Source: Chloroflexota bacterium
GTDB taxonomy: Bacteria > Chloroflexota > Dehalococcoidia > Tepidiformales > Tepidiformaceae
Assembly (NCBI GenBank): GCA_025350285.1
Contig: JANXYE010000052.1
Span: forward strand, 1 to 5,834
Direction of reading: 5' to 3'
Length of the DNA stretch: 5,834 bases
Each line of letters opens with the position of its first letter. Position 1 is the first letter of the stretch. Both the position numbers and the translations under genes were made by a program. The notes below the pieces were generated by a model that ran no database searches, had not been told where the DNA came from, and saw only the letters and a program-made list of their open reading frames with translations. Shown one piece after another: positions 1 to 4,538 of this stretch.

Positions 1-5
1 TCAGG

Positions 6-1178
6 TCATCCTTCCCGCCGCGGCGACAGATCGCTGAGGGCCGCCTCGATCTCTTCTCGGGCCCAGGGATCGTGCTCGATCGCCAGCCGATTCTCAAGTG
101 CCGCGCGGGCCGGCGCCAGGTGGCCGCCGCCAAGCCGCGTCGCCAGCCGTGACAACCCCCAGGCCGCGTGCCCACGGACCAGTCCCGCTCCGTCCCCAAG
201 CGCCCCCGTCAGGGCGGGCAGGTCATCCGCCGATCCGGCGTTCCCCAGGGCGATGCACGCGTTCCGTAGCAGCCCGTCCCGTTTCGCGCGCATGATCGCG
301 CGTCCGCGGAAGCGTTCGGCAAAGGCCGCCTCATCGAGTAACAGCAGCCCGGCGAGGTCTGGCGCGGCGGCTTCCTGGTCCGCGGGGTCGAAGTCCGGAT
401 ACGTCACGGTGCTCCGTGCGCCCACCGGACAGCTGGTGAGGCAGTCATCGCAGCCGAAGACCCACGCACCGAACTTCGCCCGCAACTCGCGCGGGATGGG
501 CCCGCGGTTCTCGATCGTGTGGAAGCTGATGCAGAGCCGAGCATCGAGCACCTGCCCGTCCGGCGCGATTGCCCCTGTCGGGCAGGCCACGACGCAGCGT
601 GTACACGATCCGCAGCTCTTCTTCAGCGGCTCATCGGGGCGAAGGTCGAGCGTGGTGGCCACGGCCCCGAGCAGCACCCATGGCCCGAAGCCCGGCGCCA
701 GCAGCATCGTCGACTTGCCCAGCCAGCCGAGGCCCGCTAGCGCCGCCAGCGGACGTTCGAGCAGCGGGCCGTAGTCCACGGTGGCCCGAGCCCCCGCTTC
801 GAACTCCCCGCGGATGGTTGCCGCCAGGCGCCGCAGCTTCGTTTCGAAGACCCGATGGTAATCGCGGCCGGCCGCGTAGCGCGCCACCTTGCCCCGCGCC
901 GGCCCGCCCGCCTCTGGTGCGGAGAGCGTCGCCCCGGCGTACGGGAGGGCCACCACGACCACGCTGCGCGCACCCTGGAGGAACCTGCCCGGATCCGTCG
1001 AGCGTTCGAGCCACTCGTCGGTCATCCACCCGAGATCCGCCAGGCGTCCCTCCGCCCGCGCCGCGAGCGCCGCCACCCGGGCGCCCTCAATCACACTCGC
1101 CGCGGCGATGCGCACCAGCGGGAACCCCTCGGCCTCGGCCAGCGAAACGACCCGGGCTCGTGCGGCTTCAAGGTCCAT
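6..1178 (-). CDS. queG: Epoxyqueuosine reductase QueG
   Basis: Catalyses the last step of queuosine synthesis: cobalamin-dependent reduction of epoxyqueuosine to queuosine at wobble position 34 of tRNAs for Asp, Asn, His and Tyr, in the cytoplasm. The 390-residue product has the family layout. The N-terminal cobalamin-binding part includes YAAGRDYH (101-108) and VDYGPLLERP (134-143), whose Asp135 matches the family catalytic Asp. A two-[4Fe-4S] ferredoxin-like domain follows: CGSCTRCVVACP gives Cys189, 192, 195 and 199; CISFHTIENRG gives Cys216; FGCDDCLTSCP gives Cys243, 246 and 250. The C-terminal ~100 residues (LLRNACIALGN, VRGHAAWGLSRL) look like HEAT repeats, also normal for QueG. The usual CPWN after the last cysteine is CPVG here. 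The ATG has a strong GGGGAGG site 10 nt upstream. It is the second gene of an operon with the Nudix gene, 7 bp apart. Family assignment is firm. Confidence 0.96.
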   Translation of the reverse strand: MDLEAARARVVSLAEAEGFPLVRIAAASVIEGARVAALAARAEGRLADLGWMTDEWLERSTDPGRFLQGARSVVVVALPYAGATLSAPEAGGPARGKVARYAAGRDYHRVFETKLRRLAATIRGEFEAGARATVDYGPLLERPLAALAGLGWLGKSTMLLAPGFGPWVLLGAVATTLDLRPDEPLKKSCGSCTRCVVACPTGAIAPDGQVLDARLCISFHTIENRGPIPRELRAKFGAWVFGCDDCLTSCPVGARSTVTYPDFDPADQEAAAPDLAGLLLLDEAAFAERFRGRAIMRAKRDGLLRNACIALGNAGSADDLPALTGALGDGAGLVRGHAAWGLSRLATRLGGGHLAPARAALENRLAIEHDPWAREEIEAALSDLSPRREG

Positions 1179-1185
1179 GGCGCGC

Positions 1186-1695
1186 CTACCTCCCCACCCG
1201 GATCGGCTCGTCCGGGACGTCTCCCGCCAGCAAGGCCGCCAGCCGCCCGGCGAACTCCCCCGGCACGAAGCGCTCCTCCGCCGTCCGCATCTCGTCGATG
1301 CTCCACCAGCGGTGAGCGACCATCAGCTCCTTCTCGTGCTCCTCGAAGTTGCCGGTCGAAACCTCGTGGCCGGCGATCCTCACCAGGTAGTAGCGCTCCT
1401 GCTGGTCGAAGTAGTGTTCGCCCCAGTGGAAGACGTGGTTTCGGACCCAAACGCAAGGGCCGATGGCCACCTCGCCCAGGCCCGTCTCCTCCCACAGCTC
1501 CCGCACGGCAGCCTCTTCGAACGACTCGCCCGCCTCGACGCCCCCGCCCGGCGTAATCCAGAAGGCCCGGTCGTCCCCGCCGATGGTCTCGGCCGGCAGG
1601 ATGATTCGAAACAACAGCACCCGGTGCAGCTCGCCGATCAGGATCACCCGCGCGGCGGGCCGGGGCGTTGGTTGCCGGGATTCCTGCTGGTCCAT
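1186..1695 (-). CDS. Nudix hydrolase
   Basis: Nudix-fold hydrolase of 169 residues that would cleave a nucleoside diphosphate linked to another moiety, using Mg2+. The complete Nudix box G-x5-E-x7-REUxEExGU is present: Gly51, Glu57, then RELWEETGL at 65-73, preceded by WITPGGG (46-52). The length is normal for a single-domain member. The substrate cannot be read from the sequence; the C-terminal part (HRWWSIDEM) resembles generic mutT-like proteins. The reading frame is open far upstream (to 3003), but that extension is antisense to the dipeptidase gene and is not real. The start at 1695 is chosen because a TANNNT -10 box ends 6 nt before it, which fits a leaderless mRNA. An alternative ATG at 1731 adds 12 residues and has no better signal. 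First gene of the operon with queG; oppositely oriented to the dipeptidase gene. Confidence 0.9.
   Translation of the reverse strand: MDQQESRQPTPRPAARVILIGELHRVLLFRIILPAETIGGDDRAFWITPGGGVEAGESFEEAAVRELWEETGLGEVAIGPCVWVRNHVFHWGEHYFDQQERYYLVRIAGHEVSTGNFEEHEKELMVAHRWWSIDEMRTAEERFVPGEFAGRLAALLAGDVPDEPIRVGR
1189..1195 (-). promoter_or_regulatory. Shine-Dalgarno site of queG
   Basis: GGGGAGG on the minus strand, 10 nt before the queG ATG and immediately before the TAG stop of the upstream Nudix gene. Ribosomes finishing the Nudix gene arrive on this site, so translation of the two genes is probably coupled. It fixes the queG start at 1178. Confidence 0.8.
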
Positions 1696-1701
1696 CGTCC
1701 C

Positions 1702-1707
1702 AAGGTA
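1702..1707 (-). promoter_or_regulatory. Candidate -10 box for the Nudix-queG operon
   Basis: TACCTT followed by exactly 6 nt (GGGACG) and the ATG at 1695. This matches the TANNNT -10 pattern with transcription starting at or next to the start codon, as in leaderless mRNAs. No convincing -35 is seen 17 bp upstream (TGTCCA) and no Shine-Dalgarno site precedes this ATG. It is weak alone, but the same spacing recurs at the 3452 start. Confidence 0.4.
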
Positions 1708-1776
1708 CGCCGGGTGCGGGGCGCTGGACATTGTGCGGAGCTCGCGCCCACAGGTGGCGCGGCTACGTGACGGGCG

Positions 1777-1804
1777 CTGGACTGGGGACTCGGGACTTGG
1801 GACT
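1777..1804 (+). repeat. Tandem heptamer array, NGGGACT x4
   Basis: Four back-to-back 7-mers: CTGGACT, GGGGACT, CGGGACT, TGGGACT. The array ends 8 nt before the dipeptidase ATG at 1813, so it fills the space where a promoter and ribosome site would be expected. A related three-unit array in reverse orientation lies at 4504-4524, also just upstream of a gene start. Function unknown. It could be a DNA-binding array or a slippage-prone simple repeat. Confidence 0.75.
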
Positions 1805-1812
1805 CTTCCGCC

Positions 1813-2814
1813 ATGGACCGCGAGTTCCCACCGATCTTCGATGGCCACGAAGACTTCCCCTACGAAATGCGCCTCGGGACGACCGGCTTCCCGCCGAAAC
1901 CCCGCCGCGACTTCCTCGGCGGCTCCGAGCGCGGCCAGGTGGACCTGCCGAGGGCCATGGCCGGTGGCCTCGGCGGCTGCTTCACCTCCATCTTCCTGAC
2001 GGACGAACAGGCGGAGATGGGGGCCGTCGATTACGCGATGCGCCTCATGGCAGATGTCTACGGGCTCGCCGACGCGTCCGCAGGCCGCTTCCGCATCTGC
2101 CGCACCGTCGCCGACGTCCGCGGGTGCTTCAGCGATGGCGCGTTCGCTTCGGTGTTCATGTTCGAAGGCGCGGACCCGATTTCGCGCAGCCTGAAAGAGC
2201 TGCGCATCTTCTACGAAGCCGGGCTGCGGCTCGTCGCGCCGACGTGGAGCCGTTCGACGATCTTCGCGCACGGCGTCTCCTTCGGCGGCCATCTGCCCGA
2301 GACGGGGTTGACGGAAGCTGGTCGCGAACTGGTCGCCGAATGCAACCGCCTCGGCATCATCCTGGACGTTTCGCACATCAACCCGGCCGGTTTCTGGGAC
2401 ATGATCGAAGCGTCCGAACGGCCCATCGTCGCCACCCACTCGAGCGTCAAGGCAATCGCTCCGCACGTCCGCTGCCTCGACGATGAGCAGATCCGGGCGA
2501 TCGCGAAGCAGGGCGGCACGATCGGCATCAACTTCGCGAACGGCTTCCTCCGCCCGGACACGAAGTTCGACCAGGACGACACCCCGCTCGAACTCATCGT
2601 CCAGCACTTCCGGCACATCATCGACCTCGTGGGCGACGAGCACGTGTCCTTCGGCACCGACTTCGACGGCACGGATGTCCCGGCGGTGATCAAGGACGCG
2701 ACGGGCCTCCCGCTCGTCGTCCGTGCCCTCCAGGCGAGCGGCGTAGGCGAAGCCGGGCTCGAACGCATCTGCAACGGCAACTTCCTGCGGGTAGCGGAAG
2801 CCTGCTGGAAGTAG
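1813..2814 (+). CDS. M19 family dipeptidase (renal/membrane dipeptidase type)
   Basis: Zinc metallopeptidase of the amidohydrolase superfamily. Members hydrolyse L-Xaa-L/D-Xaa dipeptides and related amides. The 333-residue product carries all family metal and substrate residues at the expected spacing: DGHED (10-14) with His12 and Asp14; FEGADP with bridging Glu118; GLTEAGRELVAECNRLG then DVSHI with His188; ATHSSVKAI with His209; HVRCL with Arg220; GTDFDG with Asp283; and NGNFLRV near the C-terminus. The usual DGHND reads DGHED. No signal peptide is evident, so it is probably cytoplasmic, as in many bacterial members. The ATG is forced: the next in-frame codon usable upstream is only a CTG, then a TGA at 1768. 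No Shine-Dalgarno site is visible; the start is preceded by the heptamer array. Monocistronic, divergent from Nudix-queG and convergent with the next gene. The exact substrate is unknown; some relatives act on D-aminoacyl compounds. Confidence 0.93.
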   Translation: MDREFPPIFDGHEDFPYEMRLGTTGFPPKPRRDFLGGSERGQVDLPRAMAGGLGGCFTSIFLTDEQAEMGAVDYAMRLMADVYGLADASAGRFRICRTVADVRGCFSDGAFASVFMFEGADPISRSLKELRIFYEAGLRLVAPTWSRSTIFAHGVSFGGHLPETGLTEAGRELVAECNRLGIILDVSHINPAGFWDMIEASERPIVATHSSVKAIAPHVRCLDDEQIRAIAKQGGTIGINFANGFLRPDTKFDQDDTPLELIVQHFRHIIDLVGDEHVSFGTDFDGTDVPAVIKDATGLPLVVRALQASGVGEAGLERICNGNFLRVAEACWK

Positions 2815-2862
2815 AGCCGGCCCAGACCGCTTGCAGGCAGGGGGCGGGGCTACAAGCGTAGG

Positions 2863-2895
2863 CGTGAGGCGTGAGGCGTGGGCTGGAACGTGAGG
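2863..2895 (+). repeat. CGTGAGG heptamer repeats
   Basis: Exact CGTGAGG at 2863-2869, 2870-2876 and 2889-2895, with a variant CGTGGGC at 2877-2883 continuing the tandem phase. This is a second heptamer family, different in sequence from the NGGGACT arrays. It lies just after the dipeptidase gene. Confidence 0.6.
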
Positions 2896-2905
2896 GGCTA
2901 CGCCA

Positions 2906-2923
2906 GCGGCCACAGGGGGCCGC
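2906..2923. terminator. Candidate hairpin terminator in convergent intergenic region
   Basis: GCGGCC (2906-2911), loop ACAGGG, GGCCGC (2918-2923): a 6-bp GC-only stem between two converging genes. There is no T-run on either strand, so if it terminates transcription it is not a classic intrinsic terminator. Position is the main support. Confidence 0.4.
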
Positions 2924-2952
2924 GACTCCGGGGGCTGGGGATGATCGAGATA

Positions 2953-2973
2953 TGGGGCTACGCTTACGCCCCA
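2953..2973. terminator. Candidate hairpin just past the minus-strand gene stop
   Basis: TGGGGC (2953-2958), 9-nt loop, GCCCCA (2968-2973), lying 15 nt beyond the stop of the split-barrel gene. It is formed by one of the GGGGCTAC repeats. It is symmetric, so it could serve both converging transcripts. No T-tract. Confidence 0.35.
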
Positions 2974-2987
2974 CGGAGGGGGCGGGG

Positions 2988-3452
2988 CTACATCGCCTTC
3001 CATTTGTTGAATGTGGGCCAGGCGCGTGGCGTGCCCCAGTCGGTCCAGAAGGTGTGGAGGGCGTGGCTGATGTCGAAGGCGAAGAGCGCTTCGAACGGCT
3101 GCGTGCCCTGTGCCCCGTTGGTCGCCGCGACTACGGCCGCGCGCGCGGCGTTGTCCGGGATCGGGCGGGCGCTGCCGGTGAGGTAGAACTCCTCGCCTCC
3201 CTGGGGAGGCGGAAAGGCATGCAGGGCGAAACGGGAGTCGCGGAGCAGATCGTGATACTTGTAGCCCATATCGACGATGAAGGCGTAGAGCTGGCCGGCG
3301 GCGATGACCGGACAGATCGGGTGCATGCGCGGTCCGCCGTCCTTACGCACCGTGCCGAGGAAGCCATATCCGACGCCCTGTGCGGAGAGCAGCCGCTTCC
3401 CGGCGGCCGCGATGTCCGGGGCAGACGCTTCGAAGTCTGTCCAGCCTGCCAT
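2988..3452 (-). CDS. Pyridoxamine 5'-phosphate oxidase family protein (FMN/F420 split barrel)
   Basis: A 154-residue single-domain protein resembling the pyridoxamine-phosphate-oxidase-like split-barrel flavoproteins (general stress protein 26 type). These bind FMN, F420 or heme as dimers. Visible family features: GFLGTVRKDGGPRMHPICPVI (30-50, beta strands around the cofactor site), QLYAFIV, the KYHDLLRDSRFALHAF segment (65-80) and GEEFYLTGSARPI (86-98). The role is not predictable beyond cofactor binding, and true pyridoxine-phosphate oxidase activity is unlikely from this short sequence. The start is set at 3452 (MAGWTDF), because a promoter is placed exactly for a leaderless message there. 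A longer frame to 3506 would run through that promoter. It converges with the dipeptidase gene, and its stop codon sits inside a GGGGCTAC repeat. Confidence 0.82.
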   Translation of the reverse strand: MAGWTDFEASAPDIAAAGKRLLSAQGVGYGFLGTVRKDGGPRMHPICPVIAAGQLYAFIVDMGYKYHDLLRDSRFALHAFPPPQGGEEFYLTGSARPIPDNAARAAVVAATNGAQGTQPFEALFAFDISHALHTFWTDWGTPRAWPTFNKWKAM

Positions 3453-3458
3453 CCGCCG

Positions 3459-3487
3459 AGTGTAGCGGACGAGTGGCGACGTGCCAG
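3459..3487 (-). promoter_or_regulatory. Promoter for the split-barrel gene, likely leaderless
   Basis: On the minus strand, CTGGCA (3482-3487, 4/6 to TTGACA), a 17-bp spacer, then TACACT (3459-3464, 4/6 to TATAAT). The -10 is followed by exactly 6 nt (CGGCGG) and the ATG at 3452, so transcription would begin at or beside the start codon. No Shine-Dalgarno site precedes the ATG, which fits leaderless translation. Confidence 0.55.
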
Positions 3488-3499
3488 CGGTAGGCGCCG

Positions 3500-3519
3500 C
3501 CCTCACCCCCGACCCCCTC
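3500..3519. repeat. Left half of a C/G-rich palindromic repeat, split by an IS
   Basis: CCCTCACCCCCGACCCCCTC. Joined to 4414-4434 across the insertion it forms a C-rich lead-in followed by a CCCCTC-type stem. That organisation is known to me from interspersed palindromic repeats in Chloroflexota-like genomes (memory only). Its last 7 bases, CCCCCTC (3513-3519), are repeated at 4407-4413. Confidence 0.55.
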
Positions 3520-3523
3520 TTCT

Positions 3524-3534
3524 ATGAGAAGGCC
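3524..3534 (+). repeat. Subterminal inverted repeat, right end of the IS
   Basis: ATGAGAAGGCC, the exact reverse complement of 4389-4399. It lies on the 3' side of the transposase remnant, 4 bp inside the direct repeat CCCCCTC. An 11-bp match could arise by chance in a GC-rich kilobase, so the support comes from its placement near both edges. Confidence 0.55.
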
Positions 3535-3865
3535 TTAAGAAGTCAAGCCCACCTTGGTGGGTCTCCCGATGGGTTCGGCGGTTGGCTGGGCGGCATCCGG
3601 GACGTGAAGCGAGCGATGGGCGGGCAAGGGCGCGACGCCAGGAGCGAGCGAAGCGTTCCCTTGCCGGGCCAGCGCCGCGAGCGAGACTGGCGCCTGCCAG
3701 CCAACCGCCCGCCTCTGTCCGAGCTGCTTCGTCCCCACTCTTCTATCCGCACTCACGGCCTAAGCGGCCGGGTGCACCGTTGGGTCCGGGGTTTGGGTGC
3801 TGCAATCTCCCGGGCGGACTCGTGGTCCAGAGGGGTTTGGCGCAGTCACCCGAACGCGGGTCTGT
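3535..3865 (-). ncRNA. Structured non-coding right part of the IS; candidate guide-RNA (seekRNA) region
   Basis: About 330 bp between the decayed transposase gene and the right inverted repeat, with no credible protein. It holds nested inverted repeats: GGCGGTTGGCTGG (3577-3589) with CCAGCCAACCGCC (3697-3709), and inside that GGCAAGGG (3623-3630) with CCCTTGCC (3658-3665). The middle of the arms is only loosely complementary. A separate perfect palindrome CCCACCTTGGTGGG lies at 3548-3561. In IS1111-type elements the guide RNA that directs target choice is encoded between the transposase gene and the right end, so this is the expected place. Transcription and guide function are inference. The RNA ends are not known, and the coordinates cover the whole non-coding stretch. 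Confidence 0.3.
3577..3709. repeat. 133-bp nested inverted repeat
   Basis: Outer arms of 13 bp match perfectly (3577-3589 and 3697-3709). Inner arms of 8 bp match perfectly (3623-3630 and 3658-3665). The spacing between outer and inner arms is nearly equal on both sides (33 and 31 bp), so the pairing is symmetric and could fold as one long interrupted stem around a 27-nt loop. Confidence 0.7.
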
Positions 3866-4313
3866 CAGCTCGTCCCTGGCGCTGGTCTCGTCCTGGTTGC
3901 GCTTGCTCCTTCCTGCTTACGCTCCGTTCGCTGCTTCACCGTCCGCACATCTTCTCCTGGCCTCCCTGCTCGCACCCCCACTGCACCAGCTGCCGCGCGT
4001 CTTCCCGGTCCGTCTTCTTCCGTCCCCGGCTCGGTCCCATCTGGCGCGCGTCCAGCACCAGCACCTCGTGCCCCAGCCTGACCAACTCCCGGTTCACCCA
4101 GAACGCTTGATTCCCCGCTTCGATGACTACCCTCATCCCGGGCTGCACGAACGTCTTCCCGATCTCCTCCGCCGTCATCCGCACCTTCCCTCGCCGCACC
4201 TCTCCGTTCGCGTCCACCGCTTCCCACGTGCTCACCCTGTCCGACAGGTCCAACCCCACCACCACCCGTCCCTCCCACTGCCAATTCGCCAGACTGCTGC
4301 TATCCTTCGCCAT
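3866..4313 (-). pseudogene. IS110/IS1111-family transposase, frameshifted and truncated
   Basis: The 5' part encodes 125 residues (4313 to the stop at 3936) and holds the RuvC-like DEDD domain: GLDLS with Asp22, VIEAG with Glu65, and KKTDREDA with Asp102 and Asp105. HEVLVLDARQM occupies the position that in many relatives reads as a V-x-NP segment. After LVQW the frame fails. A second frame (3948-3865) continues the family-like text with VRTVKQRTERKQ, and a third gives ARDEL at 3866-3880, matching the helix that normally follows. At least two frameshifts are therefore needed. The C-terminal serine-containing transposase domain is absent. The start is well supported by a strong Shine-Dalgarno site. 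The upstream Arg-rich extension of this frame to 4481 crosses the IS edge and is rejected. The product cannot be an active recombinase. Confidence 0.85.
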
Positions 4314-4320
4314 TGCCGGT

Positions 4321-4329
4321 CTCCTCCTT
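4321..4329 (-). promoter_or_regulatory. Shine-Dalgarno site of the transposase remnant
   Basis: AAGGAGGAG, 7 nt before the ATG at 4313. It is the strongest ribosome site in the window. Leading host genes here mostly lack one, a contrast that fits a transferred element carrying its own translation signal. Confidence 0.8.
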
Positions 4330-4388
4330 GCTTGGGCCTCGAGCCCGCTTTCGCTGCAGCACTTTACGTGACTGCGTTGGAGCTGACC

Positions 4389-4399
4389 GGCCTTCTCAT
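4389..4399 (-). repeat. Subterminal inverted repeat, left end of the IS
   Basis: Reads ATGAGAAGGCC on the minus strand, the partner of 3524-3534. It lies 76 bp upstream of the transposase ATG and 7 bp inside the CCCCCTC direct repeat at 4407-4413. A short non-coding left end of this size fits the IS1111 group better than the IS110 group, whose left end is long. Confidence 0.55.
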
Positions 4400-4406
4400 C
4401 CAATCT

Positions 4407-4434
4407 CCCCCTCGTACCTCGCGGGCGAGGGGAG
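4407..4434. repeat. Right half of the split palindromic repeat, with hairpin
   Basis: CCCCTCG (4408-4414) pairs perfectly with CGAGGGG (4426-4432) around an 11-nt loop. An inner alternative, CCTCGC (4417-4422) with GCGAGG (4425-4430), is also possible. The hairpin lies directly outside the left IS end and is the palindromic part of the proposed target repeat. Confidence 0.6.
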
Positions 4435-4483
4435 CACGGCTTTCCTCCTCGACCAGCACGGCCACGCCATCCACGTGCCAACG

Positions 4484-4493
4484 CAAAGCTTTG
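4484..4493. other. Perfect 10-bp palindrome CAAAGCTTTG in otherwise featureless upstream DNA
   Basis: An AT-rich dyad about 50 bp before the membrane-protein start, in a GC-rich setting. It could be an operator half-site pair, but nothing else supports that. I see no gene in 4435-4533. Confidence 0.3.
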
Positions 4494-4503
4494 AATCGCA
4501 CCC

Positions 4504-4524
4504 AGTTCCGAGTCCTGAGTTCGT
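4504..4524 (-). repeat. Tandem heptamer array, three units, reverse orientation
   Basis: AGTTCCG, AGTCCTG, AGTTCGT in perfect 7-bp phase. The reverse complements resemble the NGGGACT unit at 1777-1804 (a shared GACTCGG string). It lies 9 nt before the -10-like TATGCT at 4533, so it covers the -35 region of the downstream gene. It is more degenerate than the first array. Confidence 0.45.
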
Positions 4525-4532
4525 GGGCGGCG

Positions 4533-4538
4533 TATGCT
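4533..4538 (+). promoter_or_regulatory. Possible -10 box for a GTG start of the membrane-protein gene
   Basis: TATGCT followed by 7 nt and a GTG (4546) in frame with the gene. If used, the transcript would be leaderless from GTG, and the ATG at 4534 would lie inside the -10 box. There is no clear -35. The pattern resembles the candidate leaderless starts at 1695 and 3452. Confidence 0.35.

Larger units (their letters stand above)
2839..2992. repeat. Intergenic repeat cluster: GGGGCTAC x4 and a 16-bp direct repeat
   Basis: The convergent intergenic space is dominated by repeats. AGGGGGCGGGGCTACA occurs exactly at 2839-2854 and 2977-2992. The core GGGGCTAC recurs at 2846, 2894, 2954 and 2984. 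The last copy includes the TAG stop codon (as CTA) of the minus-strand gene ending at 2988. Convergent genes need termination here, and two hairpins lie within the cluster. The repeats may be a lineage-specific interspersed element or local duplications; the sequence alone does not decide. Confidence 0.7.
3520..4406 (-). mobile_element. Internally deleted IS110/IS1111-type insertion sequence
   Basis: An 887-bp remnant bounded by direct repeats of CCCCCTC (3513-3519 and 4407-4413). Eleven-bp inverted repeats lie just inside, 4 bp from one edge (3524-3534) and 7 bp from the other (4389-4399). Between them is a broken DEDD transposase gene on the minus strand. Unequally inset subterminal inverted repeats of about 11-13 bp are a known mark of the IS1111 group; the IS110 group lacks them. 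Full-length elements of this group are usually well above 1 kb with a transposase above 300 residues, so several hundred bases of the 3' half of the gene are missing here. Both ends and the non-coding right part appear to be kept. The family call from the transposase is solid; the exact edges and the IS1111 subgroup are inferred. Confidence 0.7.

Noticed and set aside
569..1770. Long plus-strand frames opposite queG and the Nudix gene
   Set aside because: Low-complexity Arg/Pro/Ala text antisense to two genes with firm family motifs.
2839..2992. CRISPR array
   Set aside because: The repeats are 7-16 bp with irregular spacing, no constant spacer length, and no cas genes nearby.
1696..3003. 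N-terminal extension of the Nudix frame to about 605 residues
   Set aside because: The extension is antisense to the dipeptidase gene, which has complete catalytic motifs. The extra residues show no domain and reflect the GC-rich shadow frame.
3453..3506. 18-residue N-terminal extension of the split-barrel protein to 3506
   Set aside because: It would run through the -10/-35 pair and into the palindromic repeat. The family domain begins after the 3452 start.
3743..3865. Third-frame reading after ARDEL continuing to a stop at 3743
   Set aside because: The text after ARDEL (Pro/Gly-rich) does not resemble the transposase family, so it is treated as non-coding IS end sequence.
4314..4481. Arg-rich upstream extension of the transposase frame
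   Set aside because: It passes the strong Shine-Dalgarno site, the inverted repeat and the IS edge; relatives begin shortly before the GLDLS motif.
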